Source: CAYTOF01 sp964439435 (lineage in GTDB: Bacteria > Bacillota > Clostridia > Oscillospirales > QAMX01). Taken from it: a stretch of 5,329 bases of DNA. The position numbers and the translations under genes were made by a program. Positions 1 to 4,788 of the stretch are shown in pieces. The DNA is taken from NCBI GenBank assembly GCA_964439435.1, contig CAYTOF010000097.1, forward strand, positions 1-5,329, read 5' to 3'. Numbering within the stretch: position 1 is the stretch's first letter; the number at the start of each line of letters is the position of its first letter. The notes under the pieces are model-generated. The model worked only from the letters and a program-made list of their open reading frames with translations. It did not search any database and was not told the DNA's origin.

Positions 1-287
1 CCCTCCGCACCGTTTGCCGTCATGGCAAGGGCCAGCATGACCGACAGGGGAGAGATGAGGGTGTTTTTATCCTCTGAAAGGCTTTTTTGAAAGAGCTTAA
101 AGGCAAAGTCCTGCGAGGCGGAGATAAAAGCCTCGCTTGACTCTCTCTCCACCACTTTGTTTGCCCCTATACCGTCCATCAGATCCAAAGCATGGGATTT
201 CATGACGCAACCCGCTGTGCCAAGGGGCAGTGCGATAAGCAATAGCAGATACAACAGCCTTGAAATATATTTCTTCGGACCAAACAC
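1..287 (-). CDS. Serpin-family serine protease inhibitor, lipoprotein, N-terminal part (runs off left edge)
   Basis: Ninety-five codons are visible and remain open to the left edge. Seen: residues 1-25 form a signal peptide with basic KK at 5-6 and R10, a hydrophobic core rich in Leu (11-21), then TAG-C with Cys26, a lipobox-like site, although Thr at -3 is less usual than Leu. Residues 58-95 match the start of the serpin fold: QDFAFKLFQKSL, then NTLISPLSVMLALAMTANGA at 74-93, corresponding to the conserved N-x-x-x-SP-x-S...AL-M...GA-G helix-B region. Family knowledge: serpins (about 370-420 residues) trap serine or cysteine proteases through a C-terminal reactive loop, which is not visible here, so the target cannot be inferred. 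Inference: the protein is anchored on the outer face of the cell membrane. The GTG start at 287 was chosen because AAAGG lies 9 nt upstream. ATG at 296 directly abuts that AAAGG, and in-frame ATG at 311 lacks a ribosome binding site. It follows the flavoprotein gene by 76 bp on the same strand. Confidence 0.85.
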   Translation of the reverse strand, partial: MFGPKKYISRLLYLLLLIALPLGTAGCVMKSHALDLMDGIGANKVVERESSEAFISASQDFAFKLFQKSLSEDKNTLISPLSVMLALAMTANGAE

Positions 288-296
288 AGCTCTCAT

Positions 297-301
297 CCTT
301 T
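297..301 (-). promoter_or_regulatory. Ribosome binding site deciding the serpin start
   Basis: AAAGG on the minus strand lies 9 nt before GTG at 287, a normal spacing. It touches the alternative ATG at 296 with no spacer, which argues for the GTG start. Use of ATG 296 or 311 would only add 3 or 8 residues before the signal peptide. Confidence 0.5.
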
Positions 302-308
302 CACAAAT

Positions 309-338
309 CATATAACCGCCAAACTAAAGGAAGTTCAA
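309..338 (-). promoter_or_regulatory. Weak candidate promoter for the serpin gene
   Basis: On the minus strand TTGAAC (338-333, 4/6 to TTGACA) is followed after 18 bp by TATATG (314-309, 4/6 to TATAAT). The transcript would start near 302, right at the ribosome binding site, giving a very short leader. No terminator is visible between the flavoprotein stop and this site, so read-through from upstream is equally possible. Confidence 0.25.
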
Positions 339-363
339 AAATTATTGGCCGAGGAAAAAACCA

Positions 364-1236
364 TCACTTGCTCTGGCGCAGATACTCCGCAATGGCAAGG
401 CCTGCCTTTGCTCCCGCGCCGACGGAGACGGAGATCTGGTAAGGCCCTCCTGTACAGTCGCCCGCGGCGTAGATGCCGGGGATGTTTGTAGCGCCGTGGC
501 TGTCCGTCACAATGGAGTTCTTGTCGAGCACAATGCCGAGTTTTGCCGCAAAAGCGCTGCTGCCCGCCTCTCCCAAGGCGATGAATAGCCCATCCAGGGT
601 TGCGGACTCAGCGCCAAAGAGCAGATGCTCAAGCTTTCCGTCTCCGGATACACCTGTTATTTTGCGCGTGTCCACCGCAATATTGCCGCTTTCTTCGGCG
701 GTGAAGGCGGGGGCTTTGCCGTTTGTAAAAACAGTCACGCTTTTAACAAGGGGCTTTAGCTCCTTGGCCTCAGCCAGGGCAAATCTGCCCTCGCCCAAAA
801 CCCCCACCACCTTGCCGCGGTAGAAGAAACCGTCGCAGACGGCACAGTGGGAGACACCCGCTCCTTCATAGTCTGCAAGGCCTTTTATTGGTGGCATTGC
901 GCGGGATTTGCCTGTGGCAATGAGGAGCGCTTTGGATGTGAGCTCCTGTCCGTTTGAGGATTTTAGTGTATAACCCCCATCGAGGGAGGGTTGAATGTCT
1001 ACTATCTCAGTGTCTAAAAACTCACCGCCAAGGCGTTTTACCTGCTCTTGCGTTGATGAGATCAAATGGCTTCCCGAAACTGTCTCGCCAAAGCCAAAAT
1101 AATTGTCTATTTTTCCCGCCTTTTCCAACGCCCCGCCGGCTGAGGCAGCAATAAGCGTTTTCAAACCTGCGCGAACGGTATAAAGAGCGGCGGAAAGCCC
1201 CGCAGGGCCTCTTCCTATTATGATCACATCGTACAT
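364..1236 (-). CDS. Thioredoxin reductase-like FAD-dependent pyridine nucleotide-disulfide oxidoreductase
   Basis: A 290-residue cytosolic flavoprotein of the low-molecular-weight thioredoxin reductase fold. Seen: FAD-binding GRGPAG at 8-13; LLIATGK at 104-110; a redox-active CAVC at 131-134 within HCAVCDG; a second dinucleotide site GEGRFALAEA at 148-157; and the C-terminal FAD motif GIYAAGDC at 254-261 followed by GPYQISVSVGAGAKAG. Family knowledge: these enzymes pass electrons through FAD to the CxxC pair and on to thioredoxin or a similar disulfide partner. Oddities: the usual GGGxSA of the NADPH site is GEGRFA, and the HRR motif that binds the NADPH 2'-phosphate is replaced by FTNG at 170-173. 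The electron donor may therefore be NADH or ferredoxin rather than NADPH (inference). The length is slightly below the usual 305-320. ATG at 1236 is chosen because AAAGGG lies 9 nt upstream and MYDVIIIG begins the fold directly; upstream in-frame ATGs at 1254 and 1278 lack ribosome binding sites. No thioredoxin gene is adjacent. Confidence 0.88.
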   Translation of the reverse strand: MYDVIIIGRGPAGLSAALYTVRAGLKTLIAASAGGALEKAGKIDNYFGFGETVSGSHLISSTQEQVKRLGGEFLDTEIVDIQPSLDGGYTLKSSNGQELTSKALLIATGKSRAMPPIKGLADYEGAGVSHCAVCDGFFYRGKVVGVLGEGRFALAEAKELKPLVKSVTVFTNGKAPAFTAEESGNIAVDTRKITGVSGDGKLEHLLFGAESATLDGLFIALGEAGSSAFAAKLGIVLDKNSIVTDSHGATNIPGIYAAGDCTGGPYQISVSVGAGAKAGLAIAEYLRQSK

Positions 1237-1245
1237 ATATATACA

Positions 1246-1251
1246 CCCTTT
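1246..1251 (-). promoter_or_regulatory. Ribosome binding site deciding the flavoprotein start
   Basis: AAAGGG on the minus strand is separated by 9 nt from ATG at 1236. This supports a 290-residue protein rather than the 304-residue open frame beginning at 1278. Confidence 0.7.
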
Positions 1252-1281
1252 CATTTTGAGAAGCTTTTTTATAAACACATT

Positions 1282-1434
1282 TCATTTATTATATAAATTA
1301 TACCACAGAATTTCCGTGACAATATTACCAACAGATGAACGAAGCGCAAAGTGCGCCTCTGTGAAAAGGTATGGTGTCAAATCGGAGGTCGGGTGCGTGT
1401 CCATATGAAGAATAATGTCGAATCGAAAGCGGAT
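1282..1434 (-). other. kdgK-to-flavoprotein gap with an uninterrupted post-stop frame
   Basis: Directly after the kdgK TAG (1437-1435) the same frame stays open for 50 codons until TGA at 1284-1282. It contains an ATG at 1404 that would give a 40-residue peptide starting MDTHPTSDLTPYLFTEAHFA. No ribosome binding site precedes that ATG, and the flavoprotein promoter lies inside its last codons. KdgK already has full length at its TAG. The gap also holds a small GCGCA/TGCGC hairpin (1344-1356, loop of 3) without a following T-run. I do not call a gene here. A non-coding or dispersed-repeat explanation is possible but cannot be tested from this window. Confidence 0.3.
1297..1322 (-). promoter_or_regulatory. 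Extended -10 promoter for the thioredoxin reductase-like gene
   Basis: The minus strand reads TGG-TATAAT at 1305-1297, a perfect -10 with the TGn extension. A TTGTCA box (1322-1317, 5/6 to TTGACA) lies only 14 bp away, too close for a standard -35, so the extended -10 probably does most of the work. Transcription would begin near 1290, giving a leader of about 54 nt that contains the AAAGGG ribosome binding site. This suggests the flavoprotein is transcribed separately from eda-kdgK, at least in part. Confidence 0.55.
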
Positions 1435-2463
1435 CTACCTTTTGACTCTGCCCGAGGCGTCGCCCACCAGGAGGTTTTCGATCTCCGCCACCGACACCAT
1501 GTTGAAATCGCCCGGGAGAGTGTGCTTCAAAGCTGAGGCGGCGACGCCAAACTCCAGTGCTGCCTTGAAATCCTTGCCTTGGAGCAAACCAAAGATCACG
1601 CCCGAGGCAAAGGCATCTCCGCCGCCCACCCTGTCCACAATCCTGATCTGATACTTTTTCGAGTGGTAAAACTCGTTGCCGTCGTAGGCACAGGCAGACC
1701 AGCCGTTGTCTGAGGCGGAGTGGGATTCTCGCAGAGAGCTGACGACGAGCTTGAAGCCAAAGCGCTCCCTCATCCGCTTGAAGATGCTTTCGTAACCTGC
1801 CAGTTCCAGCTTGCCTGCGGAGATATCGCTTTCTCCGGGCTTGAATCCCAAGGTCAGATGGGCGTCTTCCTCGTTGCCGATACAGACATCCACCCACTGC
1901 ATGAGATGAGTCATGGTTTTTTGTGCTTGTGCGGGGCTCCAGAGGTTTTTCCTGTAATTCAAATCCACAGAGGTCATGATGCCTAGTTTTTTGGCCGCCC
2001 TCAAAGCCTCCTCGGTGAGCAGGGCAGCCTTCTCACCGAGAGCCGGGGTTATGCCCGTAAAGTGGAACCACTTGGCGTCTTTAAAGATCTCATCGAAGTC
2101 AAAGTCTGCAATATCCGCTCCGGCGATGGCGGAGTGTGCCCTGTCATATATGACCTTAGAGGGCCGCATGGAGGCGCCTGTCTCCAGATAGTATATGCCG
2201 ATTCTATCTCCCCCGCGGGCGATAAAGTCTGTGTTTACCCCGTATCTTCGGAGGCTGTTTAGTGCCGCTGTGCCGATTTCATGGGGGGGCAGCTTGGAGA
2301 CAAAATACGCCGAGCAGCCGTAGTTTGCAAGGGACACCGCCACATTGGCCTCCGCACCTCCGAAAGTGACGTTAAAGGAATCCGCCTGCACAAACCTTTG
2401 GTGGTCAGGGGTGCTGAGCCTCAACATCAGCTCTCCCATGGTGACGACTTTATATTCTGACAT
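1435..2463 (-). CDS. kdgK: 2-keto-3-deoxygluconate kinase (PfkB family)
   Basis: A 342-residue cytosolic sugar kinase that phosphorylates 2-keto-3-deoxygluconate (KDG) with ATP to 2-keto-3-deoxy-6-phosphogluconate (KDPG). Seen: MGELMLRLSTPDHQRFVQAD near the N-terminus (9-28), the substrate-binding GGAEANVAVSLA at 35-46, RGGDRIGIYYLETGASMRPS at 83-102, VDLNYRKNLW at 166-175, and the C-terminal PfkB signature DRVGGGDAFASG at 277-288 with likely catalytic base Asp283. Family knowledge: RxGIYYLE...RPS and DLNYRxxLW are characteristic of KDG kinases rather than fructokinases or ribokinases. The length fits the family. ATG at 2463 is supported by AAGGAG (2477-2472) at 8 nt. It starts 31 bp after the eda stop on the same strand, and the pairing with the next enzyme in the pathway supports the substrate. 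It presumably shares the promoter upstream of eda. The alternative would be another PfkB sugar kinase, which is unlikely given the context. Confidence 0.93.
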   Translation of the reverse strand: MSEYKVVTMGELMLRLSTPDHQRFVQADSFNVTFGGAEANVAVSLANYGCSAYFVSKLPPHEIGTAALNSLRRYGVNTDFIARGGDRIGIYYLETGASMRPSKVIYDRAHSAIAGADIADFDFDEIFKDAKWFHFTGITPALGEKAALLTEEALRAAKKLGIMTSVDLNYRKNLWSPAQAQKTMTHLMQWVDVCIGNEEDAHLTLGFKPGESDISAGKLELAGYESIFKRMRERFGFKLVVSSLRESHSASDNGWSACAYDGNEFYHSKKYQIRIVDRVGGGDAFASGVIFGLLQGKDFKAALEFGVAASALKHTLPGDFNMVSVAEIENLLVGDASGRVKR

Positions 2464-2471
2464 ATCTCTCT

Positions 2472-2477
2472 CTCCTT
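2472..2477 (-). promoter_or_regulatory. Ribosome binding site of kdgK
   Basis: AAGGAG lies 8 nt before ATG 2463, within a purine-rich AAGGAGAGAGAGAT run in the 31-bp gap after eda. It is strong and confirms the start. The GA-repeat spacer is slightly unusual. Confidence 0.75.
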
Positions 2478-2494
2478 ATATGCGTGGAATTATG

Positions 2495-3121
2495 CTATTT
2501 TCTTGCATCCCTGATCTTTACAACAAATTGTTTTGCGGTTGAAACCATGTTTTCGTGGGTGCCCTTGGTCAGGTTGCCACCCACTCCCACGGCGAAAGCG
2601 CCGTTTTTGATCCATTGGTCGACATTGTCAAGGCTCACACCGCCCGTAGGCATGAGGGCGACATCGGGCAGGGGAGCCTTGACCGCTTTGATGAAGCTCG
2701 GGGTGTAGGCGCTGCCCGGAAAGAGCTTTATGATATCCGCTCCCGCCTCCACGGCGGTGATGATCTCGGTTATGGTCATGCAGCCCGGCATATATGGCAC
2801 TTGATATCTGTTACACAACTTGGCTGTTTTCAAATCAAAACCCGGGCTGACTATGTATGTGGCACCCGCCAAAATGGCGATGCGGGCGGTTTCGCTGTCC
2901 AGCACCGTGCCCGCTCCGAGGCAGAGGCTGTCTTTGAATTCAGCCGCCAGAGCTTCTATGACCTTGTCGGCTCCCGGGACGGTGAAGGTGATCTCAACGG
3001 TGTCTATCCCGCCCTCCAAACAGGCAAGCGCAGTGGCCTTTGCCGCAGCGGCGTTCTCCGCTCGCACAATGGCGACAATGCCCGTGCTTTCGATTCTTTT
3101 GAGCACTTTGTATTTTTTCAT
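2495..3121 (-). CDS. eda: KDPG aldolase (bifunctional KDPG / 4-hydroxy-2-oxoglutarate aldolase)
   Basis: A 208-residue class I aldolase that cleaves 2-keto-3-deoxy-6-phosphogluconate into pyruvate and glyceraldehyde-3-phosphate, the last step of hexuronate breakdown. Seen: GIVAIVR at 14-20 with Arg20, VEITF at 42-46 with Glu43 (general acid/base position), GAGTVLD at 69-75, VSPGFD at 91-96, MPGCMT at 111-116, IIKLFPGS at 130-137 with Schiff-base Lys132, and phosphate-binding PTGGV at 158-162. All key positions of the family are present, and the length matches the usual 200-215. Start: ATG at 3121 has GGAGG (3135-3131) at 9 nt. The longer frame from ATG at 3139 places its start inside the leader with no ribosome binding site. 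It is the first gene of the leftward eda-kdgK unit, with a predicted leader of about 84 nt. Confidence 0.95.
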   Translation of the reverse strand: MKKYKVLKRIESTGIVAIVRAENAAAAKATALACLEGGIDTVEITFTVPGADKVIEALAAEFKDSLCLGAGTVLDSETARIAILAGATYIVSPGFDLKTAKLCNRYQVPYMPGCMTITEIITAVEAGADIIKLFPGSAYTPSFIKAVKAPLPDVALMPTGGVSLDNVDQWIKNGAFAVGVGGNLTKGTHENMVSTAKQFVVKIRDARK

Positions 3122-3130
3122 ATGCCATAT

Positions 3131-3135
3131 CCTCC
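3131..3135 (-). promoter_or_regulatory. Ribosome binding site deciding the eda start
   Basis: GGAGG on the minus strand lies 9 nt before ATG 3121, so the upstream in-frame ATG at 3139 is not the start. The site is 8 nt downstream of the leader inverted repeat at 3144-3164, close enough for structure there to affect initiation. Confidence 0.75.
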
Positions 3136-3143
3136 GCATTTTA

Positions 3144-3164
3144 CTCGAAAAACCACAGTTCGAG
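3144..3164. promoter_or_regulatory. Inverted repeat in the eda leader (CTCGAA-N9-TTCGAG)
   Basis: A perfect 6+6 inverted repeat: CTCGAA at 3144-3149, nine bases, TTCGAG at 3159-3164. In the eda-kdgK transcript it could fold into a small hairpin just upstream of the ribosome binding site. As DNA it could be a half-site pair for a dimeric regulator. Its right arm shares 3161-3164 with the larger palindrome at 3161-3189, so the two RNA hairpins cannot form together. Confidence 0.4.
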
Positions 3165-3189
3165 GAGTTCTCCCTTGAGAAACACCTCG
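3161..3189. promoter_or_regulatory. 29-bp imperfect palindrome overlapping the uxaB -35 box (candidate operator or leader hairpin)
   Basis: CGAGG (3161-3165) pairs with CCTCG (3185-3189), and TTCTC (3168-3172) pairs with GAGAA (3177-3181) around a 4-base centre CCTT. G3167 can pair with C3183 leaving a one-base bulge, and there is one A-A mismatch. That makes 11 pairs in all. The right half covers the plus-strand -35 (3175-3180). A dimeric repressor bound here would block uxaB transcription and also obstruct the leftward transcript. In the eda-kdgK mRNA the same bases would form a stem early in the leader. No T-run follows directly, so it is not an intrinsic terminator. Confidence 0.45.
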
Positions 3190-3203
3190 GTTTATATTAT
3201 AAT
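3175..3203 (+). promoter_or_regulatory. Promoter of uxaB-uxaA
   Basis: TTGAGA at 3175-3180 (5/6 to TTGACA) and TATAAT at 3198-3203 (6/6) are separated by exactly 17 bp, an excellent housekeeping-sigma promoter. The predicted start is near 3210, giving a leader of about 124 nt before the GTG at 3334. The -10 lies in the left copy of the 16-bp tandem repeat. Confidence 0.75.
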
Positions 3204-3222
3204 CAATTTATATTATAATCAG
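3191..3222. repeat. Tandem duplication of a 16-bp AT-rich unit carrying both -10 elements
   Basis: The units TTTATATTATAATCAA (3191-3206) and TTTATATTATAATCAG (3207-3222) differ only at the last base. Each contains the self-complementary core ATTATAAT, so each offers a TATAAT on both strands. Only one strand per copy has a -35 at 17 bp: plus for the left copy, minus for the right copy. Confidence 0.9.
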
Positions 3223-3240
3223 ACAGAAAAATAATTGCAA
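3212..3240 (-). promoter_or_regulatory. Promoter of eda-kdgK
   Basis: On the minus strand TTGCAA (3240-3235, 4/6 to TTGACA) is followed after exactly 17 bp by TATAAT (3217-3212, 6/6). The predicted start is near 3205, about 5 bp from the predicted uxaB start and diverging from it. The -35 is weaker than that of the uxaB promoter. The -10 lies in the right copy of the tandem repeat. Confidence 0.65.
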
Positions 3241-3272
3241 GACCTTATTTATTTTAAGAAAAATGACATTTT

Positions 3273-3295
3273 GCAGGTTGCTGCATTTTACCTGC
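3273..3295. promoter_or_regulatory. Inverted repeat in the uxaB leader (GCAGGT-N11-ACCTGC)
   Basis: GCAGGT at 3273-3278 and ACCTGC at 3290-3295 are perfectly complementary with an 11-base centre. A competing short repeat, TGCAG (3272-3276) with CTGCA (3281-3285), overlaps it. It lies about 60-85 nt into the predicted uxaB-uxaA leader, downstream of both promoters. It could be a roadblock-type operator or an RNA hairpin. There is no T-run, so it is not an intrinsic terminator. Confidence 0.4.
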
Positions 3296-3322
3296 CATAA
3301 AAATCAAATATTTATCAAAAAT

Positions 3323-3328
3323 GGAGGG
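3323..3328 (+). promoter_or_regulatory. Ribosome binding site deciding the uxaB GTG start
   Basis: GGAGGG lies 5 nt before GTG at 3334. This strong site supports the GTG start over the later in-frame ATG at 3355 and over the out-of-frame ATG at 3320 that it overlaps. Confidence 0.75.
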
Positions 3329-3333
3329 CGAAA

Positions 3334-4788
3334 GTGAACACAATCAACAGAGAGATGTTTCCTCTTTTAAAGCCATATCCGGAGAAAGTTTTGCAATTTG
3401 GAGACGGCAACTTCCTGCGAGCCTTTGCGGACTGGGCAATCCACAAGATGAACAAGGAAGCGGGCTTTAACGCAGGCGTGGTGGCGGTTGGGCCCCGAAG
3501 AAATGACAATATATACAAACTAAACGCACAGGATGGGCTCTACACGCTCTTTACAAACGGCATTGAAGAGGGCAAGCTGAAGCGCGAAACAACGGTTGTG
3601 GACTGTATAACCAGAGGGTTTCACACCCACAGAGACTACGGGGCTTATCTGCAGACTGCAGAGAACCCCGAGATGAGGTTTATCATCTCCAACACCACGG
3701 AAGCGGGTATAGAATATGTACCATCCGACCGTCTTGAGGACAGGCCCCAGAGCTCTTTCCCCGGAAAACTCACCGCCTGGCTTTATCACAGGTACAGTTT
3801 TTTTCAAGGGGATGAGGGAAAGGGCATGTTGGTTTTACCCTGTGAACTCATAGAGGACAATGGCGGAAAGCTGAAGGAGATTGTACTGCAACACGCAAAA
3901 AACTGGGAGCTCGGCGCCGGCTTTGAGATCTGGATAGAGAAGGCCAATGTGTTTTACAACACCTTGGTGGACAGGATTGTGCCGGGCTATCCAAAGGAAC
4001 GGGAGCTTGAGCTTTGGGAGGAGCTTGGTTACAGGGACTTGTTTATGGTCGAGTCGGAGTGGTTTCATCTCTGGGTCATCGAGGGGACAGGGGAGATAGA
4101 GACGGAGTTTCCCGCCGCCAAGGCTTCGCTGAATGTGGTGTTCACAAAGGATTTGACCAAATACCGAGATACAAAGGTCAGGATTCTCAACGGCGCCCAC
4201 ACGAGCATGGTGCCTGTGTCCTATCTGTCCGGGCTTGACACCGTGAGGGAGACGGCACTGGATGAGACAATCGGGAAATACTTGGAAGAGGTCATATTTG
4301 AAAAGATCATACCGACTCTGGATTTGCCGCAATCCGAGCTGGAGAGATTTGCAAGGGACACCTTGGACAGGTTCAAAAACCCCTTTATAAAGCACATGCT
4401 GATCAGCATCTCCTTAAACTCTATGAGCAAATTCAAGACCAGGGTGTTGCCCACATTGCTTGAATACACGGAGGAAAAGGGGCGGTTGCCAGGTAAGCTT
4501 GTCCTGTCCTTGGCGGCTCTGATTTACTTTTACAGGGGCGAGAGGGGCGAGGAGAAGATAGAGCTTGTAGACGATGAGGACATCCTTGAAATATACCGCA
4601 AGCTGTGGAAAGCATATGATGAAGTGGAGCTGGGATTTGAGGAGATAGCACAGCGAATTCTCGGGCTTGAAGAGCACTGGGATATGGACCTCAACAAGAT
4701 CGAGGGCCTTAAGGAGAGAGTTGCCCACTATCTTGCAAAAATAGAAAAACACGGCATGAAAAATGTCGTTTTGGAGATGATCAAGTGA
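3334..4788 (+). CDS. uxaB: Tagaturonate reductase (altronate oxidoreductase), mannitol dehydrogenase family
   Basis: A 484-residue cytosolic NAD-dependent reductase that converts D-tagaturonate to D-altronate in galacturonate breakdown. Seen: the N-terminal nucleotide-binding segment VLQFGDGNFLRAFADWAI at 19-36, VVAVGPRR at 49-56, FIISNTTEAGIEY at 116-128, PCELIEDNGGKL at 169-180, the mannitol-dehydrogenase catalytic motif KVRILNGAHT at 281-290 with Lys281, Asn286 and His289, and RFKNPFIKH at 346-354. Family knowledge: QFGxGNFLRAF and KxRxLNGxHT typify UxaB, and the length matches (about 480-500). Fructuronate reductase (UxuB) belongs to the same superfamily, but the adjacent uxaA favours UxaB. 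The start is GTG with GGAGGG at 5 nt. The gene ends in TGA sharing four bases with the uxaA start (GTGA), indicating one transcript and probable translational coupling. It is driven by the TTGAGA/TATAAT promoter at 3175-3203. Confidence 0.93.
   Translation: MNTINREMFPLLKPYPEKVLQFGDGNFLRAFADWAIHKMNKEAGFNAGVVAVGPRRNDNIYKLNAQDGLYTLFTNGIEEGKLKRETTVVDCITRGFHTHRDYGAYLQTAENPEMRFIISNTTEAGIEYVPSDRLEDRPQSSFPGKLTAWLYHRYSFFQGDEGKGMLVLPCELIEDNGGKLKEIVLQHAKNWELGAGFEIWIEKANVFYNTLVDRIVPGYPKERELELWEELGYRDLFMVESEWFHLWVIEGTGEIETEFPAAKASLNVVFTKDLTKYRDTKVRILNGAHTSMVPVSYLSGLDTVRETALDETIGKYLEEVIFEKIIPTLDLPQSELERFARDTLDRFKNPFIKHMLISISLNSMSKFKTRVLPTLLEYTEEKGRLPGKLVLSLAALIYFYRGERGEEKIELVDDEDILEIYRKLWKAYDEVELGFEEIAQRILGLEEHWDMDLNKIEGLKERVAHYLAKIEKHGMKNVVLEMIK
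4773..4776 (+). promoter_or_regulatory. Ribosome binding site of uxaA inside the end of uxaB
   Basis: GGAG lies 8 nt before GTG 4785, within the last codons of uxaB. Together with the GTGA overlap, it allows both independent initiation and re-initiation by ribosomes finishing uxaB. Confidence 0.6.

Noticed and set aside
297..363. Intrinsic terminator between the flavoprotein gene and the serpin gene
   Set aside because: T-runs are present on the minus strand (TTTTTT, TTTTT), but no GC-rich stem precedes them.
1331..1362. GCGCA/TGCGC hairpin with outer ACAGA/TCTGT as a terminator after kdgK
   Set aside because: The stem is short (5 bp), the outer arms are separated by an asymmetric loop, and no T-run follows on either strand.
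1325..1897. A 190-codon minus-strand frame overlapping kdgK
   Set aside because: It is an out-of-frame, Arg- and Gly-rich shadow of kdgK. The kinase frame carries all conserved motifs.
2555..3178. A 207-codon plus-strand frame opposite eda
   Set aside because: It lies antisense to eda, whose catalytic motifs are all intact on the minus strand. Its translation shows no recognisable domain, and it has no ribosome binding site.
3144..3240. A T-box or metabolite riboswitch in the eda leader
   Set aside because: The predicted leader is only about 84 nt and lacks a T-box motif, a terminator or any aptamer consensus I can recognise.
3263..3337. A 24-codon frame in the uxaB leader (ATG at 3263, TGA overlapping the uxaB GTG) as a leader peptide
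   Set aside because: No convincing ribosome binding site precedes ATG 3263. The frame crosses the inverted repeat and the uxaB ribosome binding site, and the peptide has no run of regulatory codons. Chance is the simpler explanation.
3835..4395. A 186-codon minus-strand frame opposite uxaB
   Set aside because: It is antisense to the well-conserved core of uxaB, with no family resemblance and no start signals.
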